Assembly: GCA_003550325.1 (NCBI GenBank)
Contig: QKWP01000245.1
Span: 264,375 to 328,374, forward strand
Direction: 5' to 3'
Origin: Gigaspora rosea
Taxonomy: Eukaryota; Glomeromycota; Glomeromycetes; Diversisporales; Gigasporaceae
Length of the DNA stretch: 64,000 bases
Part shown: one piece after another, positions 1 to 11,654 of the stretch
Layout of the letters: each line of letters starts with the position of its first letter
How positions within the stretch are numbered: the stretch's first letter is position 1
Notes under the pieces: model-generated
Seen by the model: the letters and a program-made list of their open reading frames with translations, nothing else
Told to the model about the DNA's origin: nothing
The model's database searches: none
Program-made: the position numbers and the translations under genes

Positions 1-1403
1 TAATGTTTTAAAATTAGAACCATATTTTAACTTTTGATATCTTTTAAAAATAGCAGCTGGAAGAATATGATTATGAAAATAAAGAATAATTTTTTTTGAA
101 TTTTCAAAAATAGTTTTTGCCCAATCAATTTTCATAATATCTCCAATTAAAAGATTTATTCCATGAGCTAAACATCCAAAAAAAATAATAAAAGGATATT
201 TTTTTTCTAAAATTTTCCATGCAGCTTTCATTACTGATGCATTATCAGTAATAATAGCTGAAACTTTTGTAATTTCAATTGATTCTATTGCTTTCTCAAT
301 TTCACTAGCTATATTTATTGCATTTTGTTGAATTTCTTCAGTTGGTTTTGCTGATATAAATACAGGTGTAGGTGTAGTAAAAAGAATATTAGTCCAATGT
401 TCAGCATTTAAATTAGACCTAAATAAATTTAATTAAATATAATATATTAATAAATATTAATAATAAAATTTTATTAATTATAAATATTATATCAAAATTT
501 ATTATTTTTTATTAAATTTAACTATAATTTCTTAATAATTAATTATCCAAATTATTTAAAATTTTAATATAAATAATAAAATTTTTAACTATAATTTAAT
601 ATTATAACTAGATTAAGTTACTAGTTTTTAAGTTATTATTGAATATAATAGTTAAAAATTTTTTAAAAAAATTAATTATTATTTTTATATAATATCTTAG
701 AAACTAGAAATATAATTTAGCTAAAAGTTTAATATATTATAGTTGAATATTAGTTTTATCTATAGTAAAAATTTTAAATAATTTAGATAATTAGTTTTTA
801 AAAAATTATACTAAAAATTAATAAAGAATAATAAATTTTATTATTTTTTTGTTTTATTTACCATCCATCTGTAATTATACAAATGTAATCAGCATCATCA
901 ATATATTGCTCTATCTCAAGTTTTGTTTCTTTATAAACTCTATTAAGAAGATTTGTTGAAAGTTTTTTTCTCTTAGGTAAATTAAATGAAGGGCGTAATT
1001 TTTTAAAAAATTGAATAATTGGTTTAAGTTCAGAAAAAGATAAAGGTAATCCACATTGAAATATAGCTTTAGCAAGACAATATTGAAGATGTGCTTGATC
1101 AACTACACTCATATTGTCTAAAAACTGATTAAGATTACTATTTGGTCTATTTGGTAATCTTGTTATTGATTGATTTGTCATATATCTAGGACCATTGAAT
1201 CTAGGACGCTCAAATTCTTCACCAAAATATTCTTTCAATATATCAATACTTGTGTTAGTACATACTTTAAAATGTTCTTCACACCGTAGGACTGTACTAG
1301 CACACTCAAAAGAACATCTATTACATTTTGCTCTTTCTTGTTTATATCCTTCTATGAGTCCTAGCTTAGTAAAATGCTCCCAAATTTTACCAGGTTTTGT
1401 CAT
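1..1403 (-). CDS. hAT-family transposase (BED finger + DUF659), 5' part, runs off the left edge
   Basis: Two exons read leftward, 862-1403 and 1-418, joined over a very AT-rich 443-bp GT-AG intron (419-861). The junction completes TDGWSNLNAEHW, the motif that opens the RNase-H-like DUF659 domain of hAT transposases. Exon 1 starts at the ATG at 1403 and carries a BED-type zinc finger (C27, C30, H44, C48) followed by a helical region. Exon 2 continues through TDNASVMK and GCLAHGINLL and stays open to the window edge, so the C-terminal dimerisation part is not visible. A hAT transposase would bind element ends and cut and paste DNA in the nucleus. No stop or frameshift is seen, so the element may be intact or recently active. 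The same family is seen as a remnant at 22979-23310, and a hAT-type MITE lies at 45267-45553. Confidence 0.82.
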
Positions 1404-1524
1404 TATAAAAATAAAGAATTATAATGATAAATCGTAAAAAAATTTAACACATCAATAAATATATCAATTTATGCATGCATATGCCGATACATATATTTAT
1501 TATAATAATACATTTACGCCCTAA

Positions 1525-1839
1525 CATTTTTTTGTTGCTGTTTGCAAAATGATGCACTTTTGATCAATTTTGTAGATTGCTGCATACTCATATAATCACC
1601 CAATTGTTTTCTGATTGCATAATTGTAAAGCGCATTTTTTAGCCAAAAATTCAATATAAATATATTATCTACATAAAATTTGTTAGCCATATCTATGCTC
1701 ACTAAAAAATAAATTGCATAATCACAGTATAATCATGCAACCAAACAACAATCAGATGATTGTCCAAGTAATGGTATAGGTGTGCAGCAGTCTACAAATT
1801 TGATCAAAGTACATCGTTTTGCAAACAGCAATAAATAGA
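1525..1839. mobile_element. MITE with about 60-bp terminal inverted repeats
   Basis: The stretch around 1525-1585 (core TTGCTGTTTGCAAAA) reappears in inverted orientation around 1780-1839. The arms share the TTTGCAAAA, TTTGATCAA and TTTGTAGA blocks in order. There is no credible gene between them; a 62-codon open frame at 1514-1702 on the minus strand is a by-product. Typical of a non-autonomous TIR element. Confidence 0.6.
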
Positions 1840-1850
1840 AATAGATTATG

Positions 1851-2013
1851 TTGTATCTAAAGTAGTGATCTATCTAAAGTAGCTACTTTAGATAAATAAA
1901 GTAACATCCGACTCAAGCAGATCTTCATACATGCATTAATTTATAATTCTGGTCATATGCTGCTTTTGATATCTGAAGTAGCTACTTTAAATAGGTGGCT
2001 ACTTTAGATACAA
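1851..2013. mobile_element. Short palindromic MITE with AAGTAGCTACTT motifs
   Basis: The ends TTGTATCTAAAGTAG (1851) and its complement (ending 2013) are inverted repeats. Inside are a perfect palindrome with 12-bp arms TATCTAAAGTAG (1871-1894) and a second AGTAGCTACTTTA near 1978. No coding potential. Confidence 0.6.
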
Positions 2014-2103
2014 CAGAGTATATTATCATTTCGGCAATTCTTAATTTTGATTGGCTGATCTGTATATAAAACTAATTACATATAAAATGATCGGCAAAAA
2101 TTC

Positions 2104-2156
2104 TCGCGTACAGTACGTACAGTACGTACGTATAGTACGTACAGTACTGTACGCGG
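2104..2156. repeat. GTAC-rich palindrome array
   Basis: A run of GTAC units bounded by CGCGTACAGTAC and GTACTGTACGCG, so the whole stretch reads nearly the same on both strands. The core ACGTACAGTACGTA recurs at five other places in the window. It lies just downstream of the NACHT gene's stop codon. Confidence 0.7.
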
Positions 2157-2163
2157 CACATCT

Positions 2164-5100
2164 CTATTTGTAACATTGACCAAGCCAGGATAGTCCATTT
2201 GAACTATTCATATCATAAAGATCCACATATGATAGATTTGCACCTTTAAAATTTGCGTATCGGAGAGATGAACTTGGGAGTTTTGCGTATTGAAGATTCA
2301 CGTTTTGAAGATTTGCATTTTGAAAATTCGCATTTTGGAAATTCGCATTTTGAAGATCTGCAGATGTGAGATCCGCAGATGCCAGATTTGCATTTTGGAA
2401 ATTCACATTATCTAACTTTGCTCTTGCCAATTGGTAATTATTAAATATTCCGTTACTCAAATCTGCACCTGAAACACGAATATCGTTTAAATTTTTTGAA
2501 AGTTGTATTTTGGCACGTGATAGAATTGTAATAGCATTAGCAGAAGAAATTTGAATGTTATCATTCATTTTAGAATACTCAATAAAATTTGACAGAGATT
2601 GTACGTGTTCTGGCATTTGTTGGACTCGTTCAACCAAAAAATCTTGAATTGCAGGTTCTGGTACAATCGACTGTTTGTTGAGTAGAGTTGTTTGTGCAGT
2701 ATCTTTAAATGAATCTACCAATGCATAACTGATTAAGAAATCTCGTAATGATTTATGGAAGAACCAATATTGATTTCCACGTCGAAATAATGGCATGCAA
2801 AAACGCATCAAGCGACATTTTTCATCGGTATCTCCTAAAAACTTAGCTCAGCCTGATGCGATATTCTCATTTATTGTATCATAGCTCACAATAACTTCAT
2901 TATTGTCGGTAAACATTTTGAAAGCAAATTCTTTACTAAATTGTAGACATTCTTTATAAAAATCATCTTTATTTCTTAAGCGATCAAACACTTTTTGTTC
3001 TTTGGGTTTTAATTGAATTTTTTCCAAACGATTTTGAGCACGCTCAAACCATTTCTTAATAAATTCGTCATACAACATTATACGACTTATCTGAGATGCT
3101 ATTCCTAGAAGACCTGGTAAAACAGCCAAAGTGATTTTTAATAGAATGGGATTGCTCACAAGGTCTTTTACTTGCGGCATATTCTTTATTTGCTGTAAAT
3201 ATGTGTCGGCATTCGATAGTAATGGACTACCTTTCTTCTTAGAATATTCAAAATATTTTCTGATGTATTGTTCGATTTCGACATCAGAAAAGGTGTAAGT
3301 GTCAGTTCCTGGAACCCTCTTTCACCATTTTCTATAGGCCAAAACCTTTCTTCGTACCCTTTATTCAAGTACTCGGGTCGACAACTGATAATAATTTTTG
3401 CATTTTTCCATTCAGAGAACAAATTGCTGTTATAACATTGACGTTCACGTTCGGAAATCTCATCATAACCATCTAAAATAAATACAAACTTCCTTTCCCG
3501 TAATTTATTAATGTCATCTTTAGTTAAATTACCCGCTTGTTGTAAATAGGCTTCAATAAAATCCTTATTTTGATTTATCAATCCTTTTAATGGTGCTAAT
3601 GCGATAAATAAAGGAATAGGCTGAGTAATTTCTTGTTGGTTATATTGATTCCATAGTTGACGAGCAAGATGGTGATTAAACGTCGATTTACCCGTGCCTC
3701 CGCTACCTAATAACAACAGTACCCTTTTACTTTTCAAGGTTAAAAGTTTATTTATTGCCGTTTCCAAAACTTCTTTAGCTTTTAAATTCAGAAGTTCCTT
3801 GACAGTTTTCTCAAAATCCTTTTTGTCTTTTGAGGCATTTTCCAAAACTTTCGCGTCCTCTATGGTTATTTGTTGTCCTAAAACCAGTTTATTCTCTTTG
3901 GATAGTTTATACTCCAAGACATATGGGCTTTCCAAAAAATTGCAGATTGCGTTTTTTAATACCCTTACATTTTTTGATGACTCCAAGTATTCATTTATTG
4001 CTATCTCCAGAAGCTTCAAAGCTTTCTTATCCTTTAAAGCCAAAAATTGATTAGCCGCTACTTTCAAGATATTTACATCTTCTAAAGTCAATTGATTCTC
4101 AGGCGCAAAAAAACTATTAACTTTATTAATTAGAAATTCTGATTTTTGTAAGCACAAAAATTATTTATTGGCTTCATTCTCCAGACTCTCCTTATCATCT
4201 GAAGTGAGTTTATCCTTTGAGGTCAAAAAATCAGTGACTACTTTTTCCACATCACCTTCTTTTTCGTTCATTTCCTTTTCATTCTTTTTATTGATAATTG
4301 ATACACGCCATGTACCACTAGGCTTGATGTATAGTTCTAAGGCTTCTTTAAACTCATTATCTTCATTCAGTCCTTTTAAGTATTGATTTTGTAATTCACC
4401 TATTTGAGCCAACTTTTCTCTTCGATTCGTTTCCAATTCATTCTGTTGTGTCCCCTTTAACTGTCCTATACCTTTCTTAATCCGCTCCTCGTAAAGAATA
4501 ATTTGGTTTAATGTATCATAGATAATTTTTGTTTCTGGACGATTAGTAGGGTTATTATCCCAGCATTTTTTGTAAAGTTCAATATATGGAGGTGGTGTAC
4601 CTTCTATTGGATCTTCTCTATTTCCTTTGCATATACGAACACTGATGCTTATTCGTGATTGAATTTTTTGGAATGGTGGTATTCCGCTTGAAATTTCCCA
4701 AAGAATTACACCAAAACTATAGACGTCAGATTTCTTATTAAATTTATATTTTTCATCGATAATGCATTGAGGTTCAGTATATTCTAGTACTCCCTTAAGA
4801 TCTTCCTTAAGATTTGAATTCGAAGTCATTGACACCTCATTTATTTGCTTTGATAGTCCAAAATCTGCAATTTTTGGCTTTCCTTGATGAATTAAGATAT
4901 TTTTCGGATGCTAAATTATTAGAGTATTAGTGGATTTATAAATAAAAAATTCCAATGAGACATATATTACCTACAAGATCTTTATGAATAATATTATTAT
5001 CATGCAAATATGAAAGTCCACATGCTATTTCCTTGGCAATAAACAGCTTATCTGCCCATCGTTGCTTTTTAGCTTCTAGGTAATTTCGTAAATTACCCCC

Positions 5101-5732
5101 ATCAGCATATTGTAAAACCATATAATAACGCTCATTGCTATCTATAAATTTTCATTAAATAAATATTTTTGTTTAAATGATTATTATTTAATGCCACGGA
5201 TGGTCTTGAAATTTGGTTACGATTTTTAGAATTTAGGGCTAGAGTTACGTATTAATAAAAGAGTATAGGTAGATTTTGGTAGGGCTTATATTTTCAAATT
5301 GAGGCCCCAAAAGTCATCATCATCCCCCGATTTCATGATCATCAGTGACATTTTAATACTCAGAAAATTATAAGGATCTATACCTTTTGTGACTCCGTAA
5401 AATTTAATAATAGTTGGGTTGTCACAATTTTTTTTAGTATTGCCAGCTAATGATATAAATTTGCATAATTTATTATTCTGTAGGATGTAGGATGTAATCA
5501 TAATTTCAATGAAACAAAACAATACCTCATTAATAAAATCTTCAAAAATATCATCGGATTTAAGACACTTAAGAACAACTACTAATTCACTATCTTTCAT
5601 ATCATAACTAAAAACATCTCCAAAACCGCCGGTACCAATCTTTCTGCGGTTTACAAATTTATTATATTCAATATTTTCAATAGATCAATTGGAAATATTT
5701 TTTTCGAGCCATTCTATTTGTGTATTTGCCAT
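2164..5732 (-). pseudogene. Protein kinase-NACHT-pentapeptide repeat protein, broken
   Basis: One gene read leftward in four exons: 5526-5732, 5384-5446, 4975-5141 and 2164-4910. Exons 1-4 give a TKL-type kinase: glycine loop GTGGFGDVF, VVLK lysine, HKDLHPKN catalytic loop (completed by the 64-bp intron 4911-4974), DFG, and SDVYSFGVILWEISSGIPPF. A linker of imperfect helical repeats (about 35 residues each) leads into a NACHT/STAND NTPase with Walker A GSGGTGKST (about 3681-3710), Walker B FILDGYDE (about 3460-3492) and an IIISCRPEYL sensor. The C-terminus is about 16 pentapeptide repeats (A-N/D-L/F pattern, 2180-2470). By family, such STAND proteins oligomerise on ligand sensing; the kinase would be the effector or signalling end. 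Damage: in-frame TGA near codon 16 (5685-5687), one base short in the A-run (5428-5435), in-frame TAA (4161-4163), one base short at 3288-3291, and in-frame TGA (2845-2847). Either a pseudogene or partly sequence error; the domain order is clear either way. Confidence 0.8.
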
Positions 5733-5978
5733 AATTTGATTACAACCTTGATAAGTATACGTTAGTATGTGCTTTAAATACGTCGATCATAAATTTTGTC
5801 GATTATCAATCGAACACGTTATTATTTCGTAATGTAATGCTTGTGTACATACATACATGCATAGTATCAACATTTTTTATCATGTATAGATTCAATCGTG
5901 CTCTTGTATCATCTTTGTGCAGGAGATCTAACGCCAAATATTCTCATCTGCCGTGGGCGTTTTGGAGGACGTTCGTCT

Positions 5979-6140
5979 GATTGGCTATTTCCCGGTAACT
6001 TATAAATACTTTTTTGGGAATGTAACGTTTCACTAAGTAAAAATCAGCTTCAAAGGAACGTCGATATTCACTAGGCAAAAATAATCAAAAAACAATCAGT
6101 AACTCCAAGAACTTCACTTAGAAGACAAAATATGCCCACC
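5979..6140 (+). promoter_or_regulatory. Candidate promoter without an evident gene
   Basis: GATTGG (5979-5984, inverted CCAAT) is followed 17 bases on by TATAAATA (6001-6008), then a transcript-leader-like stretch. The first ATG (6131) opens only 11 codons. No conserved reading frame follows. It may be the promoter of a lost gene or a chance arrangement. Confidence 0.3.
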
Positions 6141-6897
6141 GTTTATTGGATCATACCAATACTGTAGAGTGAAGGTAACTGGAAACATTTTTGCAATAAC
6201 TATTTATTACGCTAGATTTTAAATAAACTTTTATTCTAACTGTTTAATTTGAATATATACAAGTAATAAATATCACATTTACCTACTTTACGCGTATCTA
6301 TCTATTCTTTATATATATGTAATAAAATTTTTTGCGTGTATTATTAGTTCGTAAGCTTCTTTATGAAGTTTTTTTTTCGCTTCTAGTACGGTGGATCTAC
6401 CAATCACATGAATGTCTTCCTATGTGTGTAATGTTTGTGTACATGTATGAACCAGATTGTATTGACTTTTCACAGTGCATTTTATTTTTTCGTATGTTTT
6501 ATGGGTCAGATGAATTGATAATCACTGATCGTCAAAGACGATGCAAACGTTTGTAATGAAAAATTCGATGGTCTTTTCTAATTTCAAAAAAAAAATTTTT
6601 AGTTAGCGTTAGCGTTAGGGATACAGCAATTTTTCAATATAAGCGGTTATGGTGTAATGATTGTAAACAAATGTAAATTAATTTGATTAAGATAATCAAA
6701 TAATATACTCAAACTTATCTAGATTAGACGGACTATTGGTAAATGTTCATGAAATTAATCATTTCAAATTTCAATGAATGAGTTCTGTGTCATTTCACAA
6801 TTTAAGTCGGTTTCAAGTTGGCTTGTCATTCTTAAATTTTGAAATGATCATGATGCAAAATTAAAAAAGAAAAAATTTTATGATTAAATGATAAAAA
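6141..6897. other. Intergenic, no gene seen
   Basis: AT-rich DNA. The one longer frame (6332-6556, plus) has no recognisable domain and biased composition. A short TTAGCGTTAGCGTTAGGG stretch at about 6603-6620 resembles degenerate telomere repeat. Confidence 0.6.
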
Positions 6898-7779
6898 TTA
6901 GGTGAATTTACACATCGGGACCCAAATTTGAAAATAATGATGAATATGGCCAAACTTAAAAATATTTATTTATAAAGGCCTAAGTTTTGAAAATACTACA
7001 AAATGCGGGCCTAATGTAATCACGGTATCGTTTCGTAATATTGCAACGATCACTCGCCTCACATGAAATTGCAGTTAAAGAAATAATATACGGCTATCAA
7101 ATTTTTAAAGAAATATGTAAAGAGAATAATAGTTATACAAATTCATTTTAAAGAAAGATTTACATTGAATTAACGAAACATTTCAATGTAATTTTTAGAT
7201 GTGTAGCATAAAGTCAGCATTTATATGAATGCAAATTTCCATAAATTGATTTTTTCTTTCTGCCTGCGTCTTCGATTACAAGTTCGAAAATTATGGTCTT
7301 TCCACCACATTTTTCGCAAGTATTTTGGTCTTCTGCTGAGCGGACTCATTCCATTTTAGTAAATTATCATTCCAATTTGTAATGTGTTTGGCATAACGGT
7401 AATATTCACAATCGAAGATGATGAATTTATAAGCAAATTGTTAGAAAATCGAAACGAAAGAATTTATGAATAGATAAATGCCTTGTATTTTACACTCATA
7501 TATTGAATATATGATTACTAATTTACAATTGTTAATATTTAGTAACAACGACATTTCTTGTACACCGGGAGTAAAATTTGAGTTACGTACAGTACGTACA
7601 AGTTAAATCACGATTGGCTTGAGATTCTGCTTAAGCCACTGATTCATACGACGCAAAATTACTTGGGCCCATATTTGTAATATTTTCAAAAATTAGGCTT
7701 TTATTAATGAATATTTTTAAGTTGGGTCCTCATTCATAATTATTTTCTAATTTGGGTCCCGATGTGCAAATTCTCCTAA
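6898..7779. mobile_element. TIR element of 0.88 kb with about 120-bp inverted ends
   Basis: The left end (6898-7018, containing CACATCGGGACCCAAATT) is repeated inverted at 7663-7779. Both arms keep the same ordered blocks: CATCGGGACCCAAAT, AACTTAAAAATATT, and CCTAA-TTTTGAAAATA. The 0.64-kb interior has no open frame of note but contains one ACGTACAGTACGTA motif (about 7584-7598). Non-autonomous. Confidence 0.75.
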
Positions 7780-8394
7780 AAATTATACGACCATTAATAA
7801 TATTTGTAAATAAAAAATGATAAAAGATTTCTTGGAATTTTCTAAAGAAATTAAAAAAAACAAACATAAATCTGCGTAAATTATAGTTATATTATTAAAA
7901 AAAAATTACTTTATAATTAAAAAAAAAATCAAATAATCAATAAAAAATGCGCATATTGTAAAAAATTCGCTGATTAAAAATTTCAACGATTTTTACATTC
8001 GTCATGTAGAACGCACTCACATTGTCTTGTACATAGTATATTATTTTTGAGCATGCCACTCCCTTTTTCTAACAAAGTGAAATTTCACTTTCACTTGAAT
8101 TAGATTTCCATGGCTAATATGCTTTTAAACACTATTCATGAAGGCATCATCAAGTACTGTGTACAGGATAAAACAATGCCGCATACAAATCTTTTTAATT
8201 TATGTTAAGATCTTATTTATCATTAAAAAAAAAATAAAAAAAAAAATTTAAAAATAAAATAAGCATAATAATAATAAAAAAAAAAAACTTTCACTGGGTT
8301 TTGTCTTGACCAGCATGCTCTTACTTGATGCACAGCACAAATTATAAAAAATTTAAATAAATCAAGCTTGCGTCACTAGGTTATTCTTAGGGTA
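7780..8394. other. Low-complexity A/T-rich intergenic DNA
   Basis: Long A and T runs with no reading frame or repeat arm that I can match. Confidence 0.6.
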
Positions 8395-8500
8395 ATTTTT
8401 ATTTAAAAGTCCTAAAAATGAAAATAATTACATTAAAGGCGCAAAGTGAAAATAATTGAATATAGGGGCCTAAATTTTGAAAATTTTTGCAACCAAGTGT
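8395..8500. repeat. Solitary copy of the 6898-7779 element's terminal sequence
   Basis: Carries the same ordered pattern (TTAGGG-AATTTTTA, GGCGCAAA-TGAAAATAA, GGGGCCTAAATTTTGAAAAT) as the ends of the 0.88-kb TIR element, without a partner arm. Probably a diverged relic. Confidence 0.5.
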
Positions 8501-9160
8501 TCAATTTATCGTTCAACATTTATAATTGTATAAATGTAATTTTCTTTTGAGCTAAACGTGTTCTTTTTACCATTTTTTAAAATAATAAAAAAAAAAAAAA
8601 AAGTTTTTTGCCATCCCTACCATATTATAAATCTTTGTAATACGATTGAATCATCTATTACTGTATATTTTATATTTATTTATTGATGTAAAATTCAAGT
8701 GATTTGTCTTGAACAATAAATAAAAGACTATGATGACTGACTTGATTACAAATTATGATGCCCTTACAATTTTTATGATATTGTAAATGCATAGCTATTT
8801 AGATTTTGAACTAAGGTCGAGAATATTATTAATATTTAAGAAATTCAGATCTGTAAATGTGAATCTGAAACGATTACACGCTCGATTTCAAAAATACGTA
8901 GGCTTTATATAAACAATTATACCGATTAGATAGAAATGCGAATCAATTCTAATCCGATTAAAGATTTAAAACAATTATCATAAATTTGATTAACATCCCT
9001 ACAATAATGGCTGCGAAATCAAACCAATGAAATTAGATAAAAATTTTAATCGATTCTAATTCGATTAAAAATTTACATGTATTTGACATTCAATTAATAA
9101 AATATATTTCATAACTCCTATCTATCTTTTAACATGTTTTATAAGTTTATAAGTTATGTT
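8501..9160. other. Intergenic, nothing recognised
   Basis: AT-rich sequence with scattered AATCGATT and AATCCGATT words; no coding frame. Confidence 0.55.
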
Positions 9161-9164
9161 ATAC

Positions 9165-10350
9165 ATAATTAAAGAGTTACGAAAATATGGAATAACTCGA
9201 AACATGTGTAATAATGAAGATATGACATTATATGATGAATTTCATTCTAAAGGATAAAGTATAAGGGAAAATGTAAAATTAACAATTCAGAAGCATGGAG
9301 ACACGCATGTAGTCTATGGATGTGTGAAAATATGAATGTCTATGACTGCAAAAATGAATATGATGGTGTAATTGAATGGATTCCATTTCAGAATTAAATA
9401 ATGTTTAAATTATCGGTAAAGGGGCGCTTGGTATAGTATTTTCAGCAATATGATTAGATAGCAAATGAAAAAACATGGCAGATCTACGACCACCATTCAC
9501 AGTCACACTTACAGCATTACCTGAATTTCAAAAGGATTTTTTAAGATAGGTGGGTTAGATTACTTATTTATTATCTTAGATTTTTTGACTTTATTAATAT
9601 ATTTGTTTATCATTTCTGTAATCAGTTTGAAAATTACGTGTATATGAGCTTTAGATCATTGTATAAAGAACTTGAAGTGTGTTGGCTAACACGAAACTCC
9701 AAGGTCGAATATTAAATGGTATTTCGACATACAAATATGGGGAGCTTCCAATAATTATTTAAAATCAAACTTTAGATTACTTAATTGAAAAAAAAGAACA
9801 TACTCATAGATATATCAGGTAGTTTAACACAAATACATAAAATTGGTTATGTTCATCAGGATTTACATAGTGGCAATATATTATACTAAAGGAGAAATAA
9901 TATCTTATATTGCAAATTCAAGATTATCTAGAAAGAATGAAGAGTCTGATTCAGGAGTTTATGATATATTACCATATGTTGCACCAGAAGTGTTATGCAA
10001 CCAACCATATACCATAGCAGCAGATATTTATAGCTTTGGCGTTATTATGGCTGAAATTTCTACAGGAAAACCGCCTCATTGTGATAGATTATGATGAAGG
10101 ACTGGTTTTTAGAAAATGTAGCAGATTACGCTCTGAATTTGCGGTAGATAAACATTTGAAACTGGTTTACAATATAAAAGTAATAAAAGAGGCATTCGAA
10201 TCTGCAGATCTAATTATTCCACCATTAAACACAATGTCAAATTATTCGAAAGCCAAACTTACAAGTATACTCCTTAATCTTTAAAAACTTTGTCAACTTG
10301 CACAATCTATAAAAATTTATGGAAGCATAGATTAATCAATCCCAAATACC
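9165..10350 (+). pseudogene. TKL-type protein kinase, heavily decayed
   Basis: Kinase signposts appear in order but in shifting frames. They are an IEWIPFQ segment that precedes the kinase domain in this fungal family (about 9370), a glycine loop IIGKGALGIVF (about 9410-9445), a catalytic loop YVHQDLHSGNILY followed at once by a stop (about 9845-9885), then APEVLCNQPYTIAADIYSFGVIMAEISTGKPPH (about 9985-10080) and a frameshifted C-terminal tail (to about 10284). Arg of HRD is replaced by Gln, and DFG is not found. Several stops and shifts separate the blocks, so no active kinase can be made. Related to the kinase at 28751-30027. Confidence 0.75.
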
Positions 10351-11640
10351 GTTTACTTAAAAACTATATTGTTACCACTAGCAACAGTGCACGCCCTTAC
10401 ATTCGTATTCAATATTTAATCAATTTATAATTTATTTTTTTTTTTATAAAAAATAAGAGCTTATTTTAAATTAAATTAAAATTACTACTTAAAATACTGT
10501 AAATTTTAAAAAGCTCACTAATACAGTAATTTATAGTTTTAAAATTTGTAAGCGGCAATTTATAATTTTTATCCCTTATACCGCCTAGTGGTCAAATTTG
10601 TCTACTAAAGTTTTTTTTTCCCAATTTTTGTACAATTGCCTTAAACTTTATTAAGATGCACCCTAATATTCTCTATTGAATCTTTTCTGCCAAGCACTAT
10701 AATCACAAAAGCACTTGACCAGAATTAACTTCTAAAATTGATCTTTTTGCATGTGTTAGCTTGCATTAGGTAATTTTGGACATGCTGTATTTTTATATAA
10801 TAATGTACATATGTGTTATTTCAATATTGGCACTTTTTGAAAATTGCCTTTTAGACTCAAAATAACACACATGTTTATCCCAAAATAATGCCCCCTAAGA
10901 ATTTGCATGATAAATGTAAATATAGCGCACATGACTATGCCAATATTATCCGAAATATCACACATGTGCATCTTGAAATAACGCACAGGTACTCAAAATA
11001 ATGCACATTGTGCGTCATTACGTGAGAATATGGTATAACTTCGGATACCTGAAGGTGCAACTTTAAACAAATTAACACTTCCTGAAGTTATAACTTTCAA
11101 GCAGAATATGTATTAGTATTTGCTAGATATATGATCTTAAAGAACATCTAATCAATAAACAAAATGTCTGATTACATTTGACACTTAGAATAACTTCAGA
11201 TATGTTATATACATGTATATATGTGCTAGGTAAAGAAAGTTCAATCAAAAGATAAATACCTAATTACTATGTTATACTTCCTATGATTATTTTTAAAATA
11301 TATATTCCAGTTTTTGTACATGGTAATCTTATATTATTATTTTTTAATGTACACATTCCAGTTTTTGTGCATTGCAATTTTTCCAGTTCTTGAACATATT
11401 CTCACATTCATAGAAAACAACATACAATTTTCTGTATTTAAACCATAGCAGATAGCATTTGAACATTGAAATAGCAAAGATAGCGATGCTATAAAAATTA
11501 GTAGAAGCTGTATATATTCAATAAATGGATGAAAAGTATATAAGACCCACCTTTTTGCATCAATAAAATTCTAACATAGTTGAGTTTTAACCTTTAAAAT
11601 CTGAGTAAAAGTGTTATCTCAAAGAAGTTATCCCTTGATC
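10351..11640. repeat. Non-coding region with ACACATGTG-type repeats
   Basis: From about 10790 to 11040, words such as ACACATGT, GCGCACATG, AAATAATGC and AAATAACGC recur in both orientations. An inverted pair, TATAACTTC and GAAGTTATA, brackets 11034-11095. A diverged direct repeat TTCCAGTTTTTGT-CAT occurs near 11307 and 11355. No gene seen. Confidence 0.5.
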
Positions 11641-11654
11641 CTAAAATATTTTTT

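Noticed and set aside
858..1102. Second minus-strand frame overlapping the hAT exon
   Set aside because: Shadow frame of the BED/DUF659 exon.
6332..6556. A gene downstream of the orphan promoter
   Set aside because: No domain, no intron signals, and composition typical of chance frames.
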